A DNA stretch of 64,000 bases, from positions 301,009 through 365,008 of the forward strand of contig NZ_FMZO01000004.1 in assembly GCF_900101395.1 (NCBI RefSeq). The letters run 5' to 3'. Source of the DNA: Niabella drilacis (lineage in GTDB: Bacteria > Bacteroidota > Bacteroidia > Chitinophagales > Chitinophagaceae). Each line of letters starts with the position of its first letter. Positions within the stretch are counted from its first letter, which is position 1. Made by a program: the position numbers and the translations under genes. The notes beneath the pieces were generated by a model that was not told where the DNA came from, did not search any database, and saw nothing but the letters and a program-made list of their open reading frames with translations. Below, piece by piece: positions 34,665-43,434 of this stretch.

Positions 34665-35747
34665 ATGATAGATTTCTACAAAGGAGAGCACTACTCGGCA
34701 ATAGAAGGGAAACATATGGCACAGATCATTGCCCATGGACCCATTGTATTCCAGGTAGCACGTGTTTTAAGGGATAAGCAGATCTTAAAAGTGATAGAAG
34801 AGGCCCGCAGCGGAGGGATCGCATTAAAAGATATTTGTGAAAAAGTGGGGCTTTCTGAATATGCCGTACGCGTGTTGCTCGAAGCCGGCCTCGGTATGCA
34901 CCTGGTAAAGTATACAGCCGATGAAAAATTTGCATTGACCAAAACCGGTTATTTTATCCTGCATGACCCGCTTACCAATGTGAACATGAATTTTGTGCAG
35001 GATATCTGCTATAAGGCCATGTACCATTTGGAGGAAGCCATCGAAACCGGAAAGCCCGCCGGGCTGCCGGAACTGGGCAACTGGTCCACTGTATATGAAG
35101 GTCTGTCGCAGCTTACGCCCCGGCAGCAAAAAAGCTGGTTCGAGTACGACCATTTCTTTTCCGATATTGCATTTCCGCCTGTATTAAAACATATTTATAA
35201 ACCGGAGAATCATATTGAAAAGTTGCTGGAAATAGGTGGTAACACCGGTAAATGGGCCCTCGCTTCTACCCGGTTTGATGAAGCGGTGAAGATCACGATC
35301 GTGGATCTGCCCGGCCAGGCAGCAATGGCAAAGAAGAATATTGATGACCTGGGTCTGACCGACCGGGTTGATTTTTATCCGGCCAATGTGCTGGATGAGT
35401 CCGTAGTCTTTCCTCAGGGATATGATGCGGTTTGGATGAGCCAGTTCCTGGACTGTTTTTCTGAGGAAGAAATTGTATCCATTATGAAGCGTTGTGGCGC
35501 CGCACTGAATGATGACGGCAGCATTTATATACTGGAGGCATTCTGGGACAACCAGCGTTTTGAAACTTCGGCCTTCTGTATCCAGCAGCTATCGATCTAT
35601 TTTACCGCTATAGCCAATGGCAACAGCCAGATGTATGACTCAAGGGTTTTTAAGAAATGTGTAGAAAAAGCGGGTTTTGAAATTATAGAGCAGATCGATG
35701 GCATTGGACTCAGTCATACCTTATTGAAATGTAAAAAGAAGGGCTAA
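34665..35747 (+). CDS. SAM-dependent methyltransferase with winged-helix N-domain
   Basis: A 360-residue enzyme. Residues about 20-110 form a dimerisation/winged-helix region, as in small-molecule O-methyltransferases. The SAM fold covers about 170-330 with motif I LLEIGGNTGKWAL and an acidic residue in the ITIVDLPGQ strand. Flexirubin aryl heads are commonly methylated, so ring or hydroxyl methylation is the natural hypothesis, but the substrate is not shown by sequence. The gene lies directly upstream of the FAD enzyme and downstream of the decayed four-helix-bundle gene. Confidence 0.85.
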   Translation: MIDFYKGEHYSAIEGKHMAQIIAHGPIVFQVARVLRDKQILKVIEEARSGGIALKDICEKVGLSEYAVRVLLEAGLGMHLVKYTADEKFALTKTGYFILHDPLTNVNMNFVQDICYKAMYHLEEAIETGKPAGLPELGNWSTVYEGLSQLTPRQQKSWFEYDHFFSDIAFPPVLKHIYKPENHIEKLLEIGGNTGKWALASTRFDEAVKITIVDLPGQAAMAKKNIDDLGLTDRVDFYPANVLDESVVFPQGYDAVWMSQFLDCFSEEEIVSIMKRCGAALNDDGSIYILEAFWDNQRFETSAFCIQQLSIYFTAIANGNSQMYDSRVFKKCVEKAGFEIIEQIDGIGLSHTLLKCKKKG

Positions 35748-35808
35748 CTTTGATTTTTAAAGAAAGAAGCCTTAATCATAGAGCAGAACCTTAAATCAGA
35801 ATTGTAAT

Positions 35809-37080
35809 ATGCAAATGGAACAAACAGATGTACTGGTGATTGGCGCCGGGCCCGCAGGAACCGTAGCGGGGGCTATTGTAAATAAAGCCGGGTATAAAGT
35901 AAAAGTGGTGGAAAAAATGAAGTTCCCCCGCTTTGTAATCGGGGAAAGCCTGCTGCCACGTTGTATGGAAGCGCTGGAAGAAGCGGGTTTGCTGGACAGC
36001 GTATTGAAAATGGGCTTCCAGCGCAAGACCGGTGCCAAGTTTGTACGCGACGGGGTAATTTGCGATTATTCTTTCTCCGATCAGTTTACAGATGGCTGGA
36101 ACCATGCATACCAGGTAACCCGGGCCGATTTTGATAAAGCACTGGCAGACGGGCTGGAGGCACAGGGGGTGCCTGTCGAATATGAAACGACGGTTACCGC
36201 TATCCGGTTTAATGAAGACGGATCATCGGTCACAACATTAACGGACGGAAATGGTAACGAAAAGCAAATAGAAGCAAGGTTCATCATCGACGGAAGCGGC
36301 TACGGGCGGGTGATCCCCCGCCTCTTCGGGCTCGATAAGCCCTCTAACCTGGCCCCGCGTAAGGCACTGTTTGTGCATACGAATGATGTAAACCGCCAGA
36401 TGGACGATGAGCCCGATCGCATTACCGTAATTGTACATAAGCCGGATGTTTGGGTTTGGGTGATCCCCTTTGCCACCGGGGTTACATCGGTAGGGTTTGT
36501 AGGAGATCCGGCCTTTTTTGAAAAATATACCGGCACGCCCGAAGAGCAGTTGCGGGCTGCTATCGCAGACGAGCCCTATATCGCGGAGCGCATGAAAGGC
36601 GTGGAGTATTTATGGGAGCCGAAGATCCTGCAATCCTGGTCCAGCACTACTGAAAAATTTTACGGCAATGGTTTTGTGCTGACCGGTAATGTAACAGAGT
36701 TCCTGGATCCTGTATTCTCTTCTGGTGTAACGCTGGCAACTGTTTCGAGCCAGATCGCCGGCAAACTGGTGGTGCGTCACCTGAAGGGAGAGCCGGTTGA
36801 CTGGGATAAGGACTATACCGAGGTGATGATGCAGGGGGTGAATACCTTCAGAAGCTATGTAATGGGTTGGTATGATACTACCCTCCACACCATTTTCTTT
36901 GCGAAGGATCAGAACCCGGATATTAAGAAAATGATCTGCTCGGTGCTGGCCGGGTATGTATGGGATACCAGCAACCCCTATGTAAAGGAGCATGATACGG
37001 CACTGCATAAACTGGCCAAGACTATTCGTTTGCGGGATAGTATCGAATATATTAACAACGGATTTAAGGATAACGGGTAA
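35809..37080 (+). CDS. FAD-dependent monooxygenase/halogenase-like enzyme with WxWxIP motif
   Basis: A 423-residue flavoprotein. The FAD-binding GxGxxG is GAGPAG (12-17), followed by FPRFVIGESLLP. Residues 215-220 read WVWVIP, an exact match to the WxWxIP motif of flavin-dependent halogenases. K73 in QRKTGAKF is a candidate for the catalytic lysine seen in phenolic halogenases. A second flavin motif, EFLDPVFSSGV, is near residue 300. Chlorination or hydroxylation of the aryl ring of a flexirubin-like pigment is a reasonable inference. An alternative is a geranylgeranyl-reductase-like oxidoreductase. Confidence 0.8.
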   Translation: MQMEQTDVLVIGAGPAGTVAGAIVNKAGYKVKVVEKMKFPRFVIGESLLPRCMEALEEAGLLDSVLKMGFQRKTGAKFVRDGVICDYSFSDQFTDGWNHAYQVTRADFDKALADGLEAQGVPVEYETTVTAIRFNEDGSSVTTLTDGNGNEKQIEARFIIDGSGYGRVIPRLFGLDKPSNLAPRKALFVHTNDVNRQMDDEPDRITVIVHKPDVWVWVIPFATGVTSVGFVGDPAFFEKYTGTPEEQLRAAIADEPYIAERMKGVEYLWEPKILQSWSSTTEKFYGNGFVLTGNVTEFLDPVFSSGVTLATVSSQIAGKLVVRHLKGEPVDWDKDYTEVMMQGVNTFRSYVMGWYDTTLHTIFFAKDQNPDIKKMICSVLAGYVWDTSNPYVKEHDTALHKLAKTIRLRDSIEYINNGFKDNG

Positions 37081-37088
37081 TAAGAAAT

Positions 37089-37718
37089 TTGGAGCAGGGG
37101 CGTATTTATATAACATCGGCGGTAGTTTTGCGCAACGGGGTCATGGTAAAAGACGGATCCGTTATTTTCCGGGCCCCGGAGAAGGGTGCAGCATTTTTAC
37201 AGGCCGCGTATGAGCATCTTGGGATCGACTATCCCCGCTTTTATAAGATGGACCTGCTAAGTAAAGCGGGTACAGTAGCGGTGGATATGTTGTTAAGGGT
37301 GCATTTGGGGGCCTGGGCTTACCGGCCGGAAGAAACCGGTATGGTATTGAGTAACCGGAATGCCAGCATTGACGCCGATGTGCAATACCTCGAAGCTTCA
37401 AAAGCCTATCCAAGCCCGGCCCTGTTTGTATATACATTGCCCAATATCGTGATCGGGGAGATCAGTATCCGGTATAAATTCAAAGGTGAAAATGCTTTTT
37501 TTATATCGGAGACCTTTGATGCGGATTGGATACACTGGTATGTGACCGACCTGGTGCAGCGGGGGCTGTTGAAAGCCTGCATTTGCGGTTGGATCGATGT
37601 CATGAATGAACAGCCGGATGGCTGCCTGTTCCTGGTGGAGCAGGCCCCTGCCGCAACCGGACAGCTTTTTACCGCAGAAAACCTGTGGGATATTTATAAT
37701 AAAGATTATGAAATGTAG
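37089..37718 (+). CDS. Truncated, catalytically dead ketosynthase-like protein
   Basis: A 209-residue protein corresponding only to the N-terminal half of a ketosynthase-like fold (Ketoacyl-synt_2-like). The segment PSPALFVYTLPNIVIGEISI aligns with the nucleophile region of its relatives but has no catalytic Cys, and the His/Lys half is missing. A similar dead homologue is encoded at 40960. Homologues appear in flexirubin and aryl polyene loci, where a scaffold or chain-length role can be proposed. The start is 8 nt after the FAD enzyme stop. It is followed by a long inverted repeat (37719-37768). Confidence 0.75.
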   Translation: MEQGRIYITSAVVLRNGVMVKDGSVIFRAPEKGAAFLQAAYEHLGIDYPRFYKMDLLSKAGTVAVDMLLRVHLGAWAYRPEETGMVLSNRNASIDADVQYLEASKAYPSPALFVYTLPNIVIGEISIRYKFKGENAFFISETFDADWIHWYVTDLVQRGLLKACICGWIDVMNEQPDGCLFLVEQAPAATGQLFTAENLWDIYNKDYEM

Positions 37719-37768
37719 CATAAGAGAAGATTCATTTTCTTACCTCAAAACATGAATCGTCTCTTATG
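37719..37768 (+). repeat. 17-bp-arm inverted repeat between cluster genes
   Basis: Left arm 37719-37735 (CATAAGAGAAGATTCAT) and right arm 37752-37768 (ATGAATCGTCTCTTATG) pair with one mismatch around a 16-nt loop. No U-tract follows. It could stabilise or process the operon mRNA, or be a dispersed repeat. Confidence 0.7.
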
Positions 37769-37823
37769 TGGAATTACATCTCGCCGATAAAATCGTTCCG
37801 CCGGGCGGGACAACAAAAAAAAT

Positions 37824-38093
37824 ATGCAGATGAAAAATAAGCAAGAACTGATACTCCATTTAAAGGAGCAGATCATTAAACAGCTAAAATTGGAAGACAA
37901 AAAGCCTGAAGATATCGGGGATCATGATCCTCTGTTCGTGGAGGGACTGGGGCTCGACTCTATTGATGCGCTGGAGCTGATCGTATTGCTGCAGCAGGAG
38001 TATCATATCAAATTAAAAAATGCGGAAGAAGGTCAGGATGTATTTCGCTCGATAGATACCATGGCGGATTATATCCTGGAGCATTCGGTGTAG
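37824..38093 (+). CDS. Acyl carrier protein 2
   Basis: An 89-residue carrier protein with the phosphopantetheine site in GLGLDSIDALELIVLL. It is more basic at the N-terminus than ACP 1 and only distantly similar. The second Met (37830) could also be the start. A 110-nt spacer of low-complexity repeats separates it from the next ketosynthase. Two separate ACPs suggest one for the polyene chain and one for another acyl branch, but this is inference. Confidence 0.88.
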   Translation: MQMKNKQELILHLKEQIIKQLKLEDKKPEDIGDHDPLFVEGLGLDSIDALELIVLLQQEYHIKLKNAEEGQDVFRSIDTMADYILEHSV

Positions 38094-38203
38094 TCAATAG
38101 TGAGAAGTGAATAGTCAATTGATCCAAAACTTCTTATCGCAAACGTTTCACTCATTGCTTTTCACCATCTGAAATCTAATATCTGGTGTCTAACATCTAA
38201 TGA
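38094..38203. repeat. AT-rich degenerate direct repeats inside the cluster
   Basis: The spacer contains AGTCAATAGTGAGAAGTGAATAGTCAA-type near-repeats and ATCTAATATCTGGTGTCTAACATCTAA-type near-repeats (each given only as a pattern). Similar junk repeats are frequent between Bacteroidota genes. No promoter box or gene is visible. Confidence 0.45.
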
Positions 38204-39403
38204 ATGTCAAAAGAACAAACCGTTTATATAAGTGGCCTGGGCGTTATTTCGGCAATCGGGAATAATGTAGCCGAAAACCTGGACGCGTTGACATCGGGCA
38301 GGGCGGGAATGCGGACCATGCAACGGTTACAGTCGGCACATAAACAGATCCTGCCGGTAGCGGAGGTTCAGTTGTCGAATGATGCATTAGCCGGACTTGC
38401 GGGGCTGCCTGAAGAGGTCAGCCGTACGGCATTGCTAAGTGCCATTGCGGCTCAAGAAGCGGTTGCGGATGCAGGCATTGAGCTTGCCGCATGGCGCACG
38501 GGCTTTATTTCTGCCAACTCTGTAGGCGGAATGGATAAGACCGAGGATTTTTTCCCCGGCTTTTTGCAGGATGCTTCCGGCGGCGATCTTAAAATGGTGG
38601 TTAACCACGAGTGCGGAGCCGTTACCGAGGTAGTGGCAGATGCGCTGGGAATCAAAGATTTTGTTACAACCATCAGTACGGCCTGCTCTTCTTCTGCCAA
38701 CAGCATTTTCCTGGGTGCGCGCATGATCCGGCAGGGGTTGCTGGATGTAGCGGTGGCCGGGGGCACAGATGCGCTGACGCGGTTTACCTTAAACGGATTC
38801 AATACACTGATGATCCTGGACCAGGAATATTGCCAGCCTTTTGATGAAAACCGCCGCGGACTTAACCTGGGTGAAGGTGCGGGTTACGTGGTATTGGTTT
38901 CCGAAAGGGTAGCTGCCACGCTTGCCAGGAAACCTGTGAGTGCCTTAAGCGGCTGGGCAAATGCAAACGACGCACATCATCAGACAGCCTCTTCTCCCGA
39001 AGGAAAGGGAAACCTGCTGGCGATGGAGGGCGCTTTAAAAAAGGCCGGCTTAAGCCCCGCCGATATAGATTATATAAATGTACACGGAACGGGCACCAGC
39101 AATAACGACAGTTCCGAAGGGCGGGCTATTGCTGCTTTATTTGCAGGCCATTATCCGGCTATGAGTTCTACCAAGTCCTACACCGGCCATACCCTTGGGG
39201 CCAGTGGAGCAATAGAAGCAGTATACGCGGTGCTGGCCATCAGGGAAGGTGTGGTATTTCCCAGCCTGAGACTACAAACGCCCATACAGGAGCTGCCTTT
39301 TGCAGTTACAACCGTACTTGAAAAAAAAGAGATCAGCCATGTGTTGTCCAACTCCTTCGGGTTTGGAGGCAATTGCAGTTCGCTGGTGTTCAGCAAGGTC
39401 TGA
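38204..39403 (+). CDS. Beta-ketoacyl-ACP synthase (FabF type), cluster KS 3
   Basis: A 399-residue condensing enzyme with C161 (STACSSSANS), H294 (NVHGTGTSNND), K324 and H329 (STKSYTGHTLGASG), and the C-terminal FGFGGNCSS motif. It is the most FabF-like of the three intact ketosynthases in the locus. Its 3' end converges with the CE15-like gene 68 nt away, so transcription of the plus-strand cluster is interrupted here. The final five cluster genes (40960-44402) probably need another promoter. Confidence 0.9.
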   Translation: MSKEQTVYISGLGVISAIGNNVAENLDALTSGRAGMRTMQRLQSAHKQILPVAEVQLSNDALAGLAGLPEEVSRTALLSAIAAQEAVADAGIELAAWRTGFISANSVGGMDKTEDFFPGFLQDASGGDLKMVVNHECGAVTEVVADALGIKDFVTTISTACSSSANSIFLGARMIRQGLLDVAVAGGTDALTRFTLNGFNTLMILDQEYCQPFDENRRGLNLGEGAGYVVLVSERVAATLARKPVSALSGWANANDAHHQTASSPEGKGNLLAMEGALKKAGLSPADIDYINVHGTGTSNNDSSEGRAIAALFAGHYPAMSSTKSYTGHTLGASGAIEAVYAVLAIREGVVFPSLRLQTPIQELPFAVTTVLEKKEISHVLSNSFGFGGNCSSLVFSKV

Positions 39404-39471
39404 TAAAGAAAAAGGCCAGGGCAATGGGCTGTGTTCTTACGAGCCATGGGGAACCATAGCGCCCTATCCTG

Positions 39472-40752
39472 TTACAGCCTGTGGCTAAAATGCTTATCGG
39501 CAAACCGGATAAATGCTTCCCAGTCAAAGAGTGTAACATCATGAACACCCTTACGAATGTGGTATCCCACATCGTTCATTACAGGCCGTTCTATTGCCGG
39601 CTGCATCATGCTGGTAAGGCCTTTACGCCCATAAAGGGTATATACTGGGGATGCATAAAATGCGGAAAGATATTCCCCTTTTGGATCGGCCCAGCGATCT
39701 TCCTGCGCGCTTGCAACATATACAGGCCGGGGTGCTACCAGCGCAATAAGCTCATGCTGATCAAAGGGAAGCGCTTGCTCATTGCTGCGATATTGATTAA
39801 AAGCGGTACAGAACCAGGCAGGTTTGATTTTTGTAACCTGCTCAACAGTTTCTCCGTAGGCTCTTTTTGAGAGGGCGGCCCCTCCGGCCCCGGAGCAGTT
39901 GGAGATAACGATCGCAAACCGTTTATCCTGGGCGCCCGCCCAGAGGGCAGCTTTTCCCTGTCGGGAATGGCCCATGATGGCAATTTTTTTTGAATCGATT
40001 TCTTTAATGGTTTCGAGGTAATCCACAATCCTGCTTGATCCCCATGCCCAGGCTCCGATAGCCTGCCACTCATCAGGTTTGCCGGATAACGAATCATAAC
40101 CGGAAAACAGGGAGGCAATACCAAAGTTTTTAAACCCCGGCACGTCGGGAAAAATGTCATGATAGCACATGGTAGCCAGGGCATAACCCTTACTGATAAT
40201 AAAATCAAGGGGCCAGCGACTCATCTGGCAGCCCCGGGCCCAATCCGGGTTGCCGGGCTTTTTTACACGCGTAAAATTGGGCGAGTAAAGAATAGAGGTG
40301 TCATAGCTCATACTATGATTGCCTTTAAAGTTATATCCTACAAAAACAGGCACTTTACCCCGCGTATGGTTAGGAATGTATAAAAGGAGAATGGCCTCGG
40401 TTTGCTTTCCGTTGTTTGAAAAAATGAACCGGATCTGGCGGCTGGTAGCTTTCCCCGAAAGAGCTTTCCGGTTTTCTGTTAATACTTCGTAGCGGACGGA
40501 GATTTTTTCTTTCGGTGTGCGCCCGTACTCTTGTGTGGCAAAGATTTCCAGCAGCTCCGGGCGCCGGATCCTTTCCCACTGCTGTACGGTTTTGATGGGA
40601 GTGCCATTTTCGGAAAGGAGCAATGCGGGCAACTCAAACGCCGGAACTTTTGCTTCATCATAGTTCACTGCTTCTTGTGCAGTAGAGGCATTCAGGCCGG
40701 CGATGGCAGCCAGCAAAAGGATGGTAATACTTTTTATTTTGCAACGTTTCAT
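39472..40752 (-). CDS. CE15-like glucuronoyl esterase / carbohydrate esterase
   Basis: A 426-residue secreted alpha/beta hydrolase; the ATG at 40752 gives a signal peptide (1-26, ending STAQ). An in-frame start further upstream is less likely. The nucleophile S263 is in GHSRQGK, the CE15 hallmark G-x-S-R-x-G-K. SGAGGAALSKR and PFDQHELIALVAPRPVYV follow, and the catalytic His is in GVHDVTLFDW. CE15 enzymes cleave ester links between glucuronoxylan and lignin. This activity is unrelated to pigment synthesis, and the gene lies inverted between two halves of the cluster. Confidence 0.85.
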   Translation of the reverse strand: MKRCKIKSITILLLAAIAGLNASTAQEAVNYDEAKVPAFELPALLLSENGTPIKTVQQWERIRRPELLEIFATQEYGRTPKEKISVRYEVLTENRKALSGKATSRQIRFIFSNNGKQTEAILLLYIPNHTRGKVPVFVGYNFKGNHSMSYDTSILYSPNFTRVKKPGNPDWARGCQMSRWPLDFIISKGYALATMCYHDIFPDVPGFKNFGIASLFSGYDSLSGKPDEWQAIGAWAWGSSRIVDYLETIKEIDSKKIAIMGHSRQGKAALWAGAQDKRFAIVISNCSGAGGAALSKRAYGETVEQVTKIKPAWFCTAFNQYRSNEQALPFDQHELIALVAPRPVYVASAQEDRWADPKGEYLSAFYASPVYTLYGRKGLTSMMQPAIERPVMNDVGYHIRKGVHDVTLFDWEAFIRFADKHFSHRL

Positions 40753-40959
40753 AAAAACAGGGTAATTGTTCCGGATATGAGCCTGGGGTATATAGCAAAC
40801 AGCCGGAGGAAAACAATCTTTGCTCATCCCGGCAAAGGCGAAGATATAAAAAACAGGACAACTTTAAAACCGGGATATGCACCCCTGCCGGTGCCGATTC
40901 TTCATGAAATACATTAGTTTTGACCTTTAGAGCCGCAGCTCGCTTTTTAAAATAACTGA

Positions 40960-42048
40960 ATGTCAGAAAATAAGGATACAGGTGAAGTTGTAAAGGCCCG
41001 CCAAAACGGGGGAGGGCCGGTGTATGTACGGGCGGCCCGGACGGTATCGCCCCAGGGAACATTTGAGGAGTTGCTGGAGAACCCTGCGCAATACCTTGGC
41101 GACCGGCTGGCCTGTAAAGAGCCGGATTATTCAAAGTATATCGATCCCAAGCTGATCCGGCGGATGAGCCGTATCATTAAAATGGGTGCAGCTGCAGCAA
41201 TGGAATGCCTGCAGGATGCGGGGCAGCCCCTGCCCGATGCCATTATTACGGGTACGGCCTATGGTTGCCTGGCGGATACAGACCAGTTTCTTACCCGGAT
41301 GGTAGAATTTAATGAGGAGCTGCTGTCCCCTACAGCCTTTATACAATCGACCCATAATACGGTAGGCGCACAGATAGCACTGATGCTGAAATGCCATCAC
41401 TATAACAATACCTACGTGCATCGCGGATCTTCTTTTGAAGCAGCCATGATGGATGCAATAGGGCTCATGCATGAAGAAGAAGCCGGTACGGTACTTGTTG
41501 GCGGAGTAGATGAGATCATTGAAAAAAGCCATGTTATCTTAAGCCGGTTTGGTCTTTACAAAAAGGACGGCAATACCGAAACACTGACCGGAAGTACGAC
41601 CAATGGTACTATGGCCGGCGAGGGTGCTGCATTTTTCCTGCTGGCAAAGGAGAAAGGCGAAAAATGTACGGCCCGGCTGGATGCCATGCAAACCTGGTAT
41701 AAGCCGGCCGTTGCTGCGGAAGACCTGGTTAATAGCTTCCTGGAAAGCAACGGGGTTTCAATCGGTTCCATCGATCTTTTAATTACAGGAGAAAATGGGG
41801 ATCTGCGTCATAAAGAGCATTATGGGGAGCTGAAACGATCCCTTTTCACGGGGAAACCCATCATTACCTATAAACAATTTTGCGGGGAATATCCTACCTC
41901 TTCCGCTTTTGCGCTTTGGCTGGCATCCATGATCGTAAATACAGGTAAGGTACCGGGAGGTTCCGATGTGGTTGCCCCCCAACGGGTATTGATCTACAAT
42001 AACTACAAGCTGCAATACCCGACGCTTTATTTATTGTCTGCATGTTAA
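40960..42048 (+). CDS. Ketosynthase-like protein lacking catalytic residues (chain-length-factor-like)
   Basis: A 362-residue protein with a ketosynthase-like N-domain. In the nucleophile region TYVHRGSSFEAA, G156 stands where active enzymes have Cys. The expected HGT loop reads ITGENGD, and the KxxxGH site reads YKQFCGEY. All three catalytic positions are therefore lost. The AFIQSTHNTVGAQIAL segment marks the Ketoacyl-synt_2 group seen in aryl polyene and flexirubin loci. A chain-length or scaffold role, forming a heterodimer with an active ketosynthase, is plausible. It overlaps the deacetylase gene by 7 nt. Confidence 0.8.
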   Translation: MSENKDTGEVVKARQNGGGPVYVRAARTVSPQGTFEELLENPAQYLGDRLACKEPDYSKYIDPKLIRRMSRIIKMGAAAAMECLQDAGQPLPDAIITGTAYGCLADTDQFLTRMVEFNEELLSPTAFIQSTHNTVGAQIALMLKCHHYNNTYVHRGSSFEAAMMDAIGLMHEEEAGTVLVGGVDEIIEKSHVILSRFGLYKKDGNTETLTGSTTNGTMAGEGAAFFLLAKEKGEKCTARLDAMQTWYKPAVAAEDLVNSFLESNGVSIGSIDLLITGENGDLRHKEHYGELKRSLFTGKPIITYKQFCGEYPTSSAFALWLASMIVNTGKVPGGSDVVAPQRVLIYNNYKLQYPTLYLLSAC

Positions 42049-42815
42049 ACTTCAGAAATACCACGATCGTTTTTTTTGTTCTGCTGGTGTTGTACATTTT
42101 CCTGCAGGTGCAGCAGCACTGGCCCTGGTATGGGTATTATATTTTGCCCGTTATATATACACTCCTGCTCTTTTATGGCAGCTTTTATATCGGGTCAAAT
42201 TTTTATATGCCGGTAGTGTGCGCGGGAGATGCCGGTAAAAAACAGATTGCGATCAGTTTTGACGACGGGCCTATCGAAAAATATACACCGGAAGTGCTGG
42301 CTATTCTGAAGGAACGGCAGGTGCCCGCCACTTTTTTTTGCATCGGTTACCGGGTGGCGGAACACGAGGGCCTGCTAAAACAGATCCTTGCAGAAGGACA
42401 TATCGTAGGCAGCCATTCGTATTATCATGATTTCTGGTTTGATATGCACGGTGCAAAAAGAATGACGGCCGAGTTGCAACAAATGCAGGGCCTGGTGCAT
42501 CATATAACAGGGAAGCAAATGAAATGGTTCCGTCCGCCTTATGGGGTTACCAATCCCAATGTGCGGAAAGCGGCCCGGGCAATGGGATACACTGCTATCG
42601 GGTGGAACGTGCGGTCGCTGGATACCATGATCAGGGACAGGGAAAAGCTCCTGGAAAAGGTAAAAAGAGGGCTGAAGCCCGGTGCGGTTTTTTTATTTCA
42701 TGATACCAGCCATGCAACGGTATTGATACTTCCGGATTTTTTAAAATATGTTAAAGAGCAAGGGTATGAGGTGGTTCCCCTTGATAAATTAATAAATTTG
42801 CAGCCCTATGCGTAA
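42042..42815 (+). CDS. NodB-type polysaccharide deacetylase, membrane-anchored
   Basis: A 257-residue protein. Two hydrophobic segments (about 8-22 and 32-50) anchor it in the inner membrane. The NodB domain shows motif 1 SFDDGP (D74, D75), motif 2 HSYYHD (H125, H129) and motif 3 RPPYG (164-168), and LFHDT further on. Members remove N- or O-acetyl groups from carbohydrates. In this cluster it could deacetylate a lipid or sugar acceptor of the polyene. It overlaps both neighbours (7 and 8 nt), so it is translated as part of the block. Confidence 0.85.
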   Translation: MLNFRNTTIVFFVLLVLYIFLQVQQHWPWYGYYILPVIYTLLLFYGSFYIGSNFYMPVVCAGDAGKKQIAISFDDGPIEKYTPEVLAILKERQVPATFFCIGYRVAEHEGLLKQILAEGHIVGSHSYYHDFWFDMHGAKRMTAELQQMQGLVHHITGKQMKWFRPPYGVTNPNVRKAARAMGYTAIGWNVRSLDTMIRDREKLLEKVKRGLKPGAVFLFHDTSHATVLILPDFLKYVKEQGYEVVPLDKLINLQPYA

Positions 42816-43434
42816 ACTATTTTTTATCTTATTGCTGGCGGGGATCAGCGGGGCCGGTTGGGCACAATACAAGCCCGTGAGCAATGCCCCGGCTGTTAAA
42901 GCACAGTTTGCGGCTGCAGCACAGAAAATAAACAGTATTGCCAGCGACTTTATACAGGTCAAGAACCTGAGCATGCTTTCTGAAAAAGTAACCTCAAAGG
43001 GCAAATTCTATTTCAGGAAAAATAACCTGCTGCGTATGGAATATGTCACACCTTATCGATACCTGATGGTGATCAATGGCACTAAAGTAAGCATTAAGGA
43101 TGGCCAGAAAACGAACCGGATGTCTGCCGGTTCCAGCAAAATGTTCCAGCAGGCCAACCAGCTGATGATGGATTGTGCAAAAGGAACGGTATTCGACAAC
43201 CCCAGCTTTTCTGTAAAGCTGCTGGAGAACGGCAACACCTACCTGGCCGATATGACACCGGTGACCAAAGAAATGAAGACCCTTTTCAGATCGGTAAAAG
43301 TGATCCTGCAGAAAACTGATTTCCTGGTCAGCCAGGTACAGATGGTGGATAACAGGGGCGATCAGACCATCATCACTTATTCCGGTCAGCAATTAAATAC
43401 CAACCTTCCGGATGCGCTTTTTACAACTCGTTAG
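42808..43434 (+). CDS. LolA-like periplasmic lipoprotein/lipid carrier
   Basis: A 208-residue exported protein with signal peptide 1-19 (ending GWAQ). The mature part fits the LolA fold: an N-terminal helix, then SKGKFYFRKNNLLRMEYVTPYRYLMVINGTKV and later strands. LolA-like proteins in aryl polyene loci probably ferry the lipid-linked polyene through the periplasm. It overlaps the deacetylase by 8 nt and the lipoprotein gene by 23 nt. The housekeeping LolA role is unlikely given this context. Confidence 0.82.
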   Translation: MRKLFFILLLAGISGAGWAQYKPVSNAPAVKAQFAAAAQKINSIASDFIQVKNLSMLSEKVTSKGKFYFRKNNLLRMEYVTPYRYLMVINGTKVSIKDGQKTNRMSAGSSKMFQQANQLMMDCAKGTVFDNPSFSVKLLENGNTYLADMTPVTKEMKTLFRSVKVILQKTDFLVSQVQMVDNRGDQTIITYSGQQLNTNLPDALFTTR

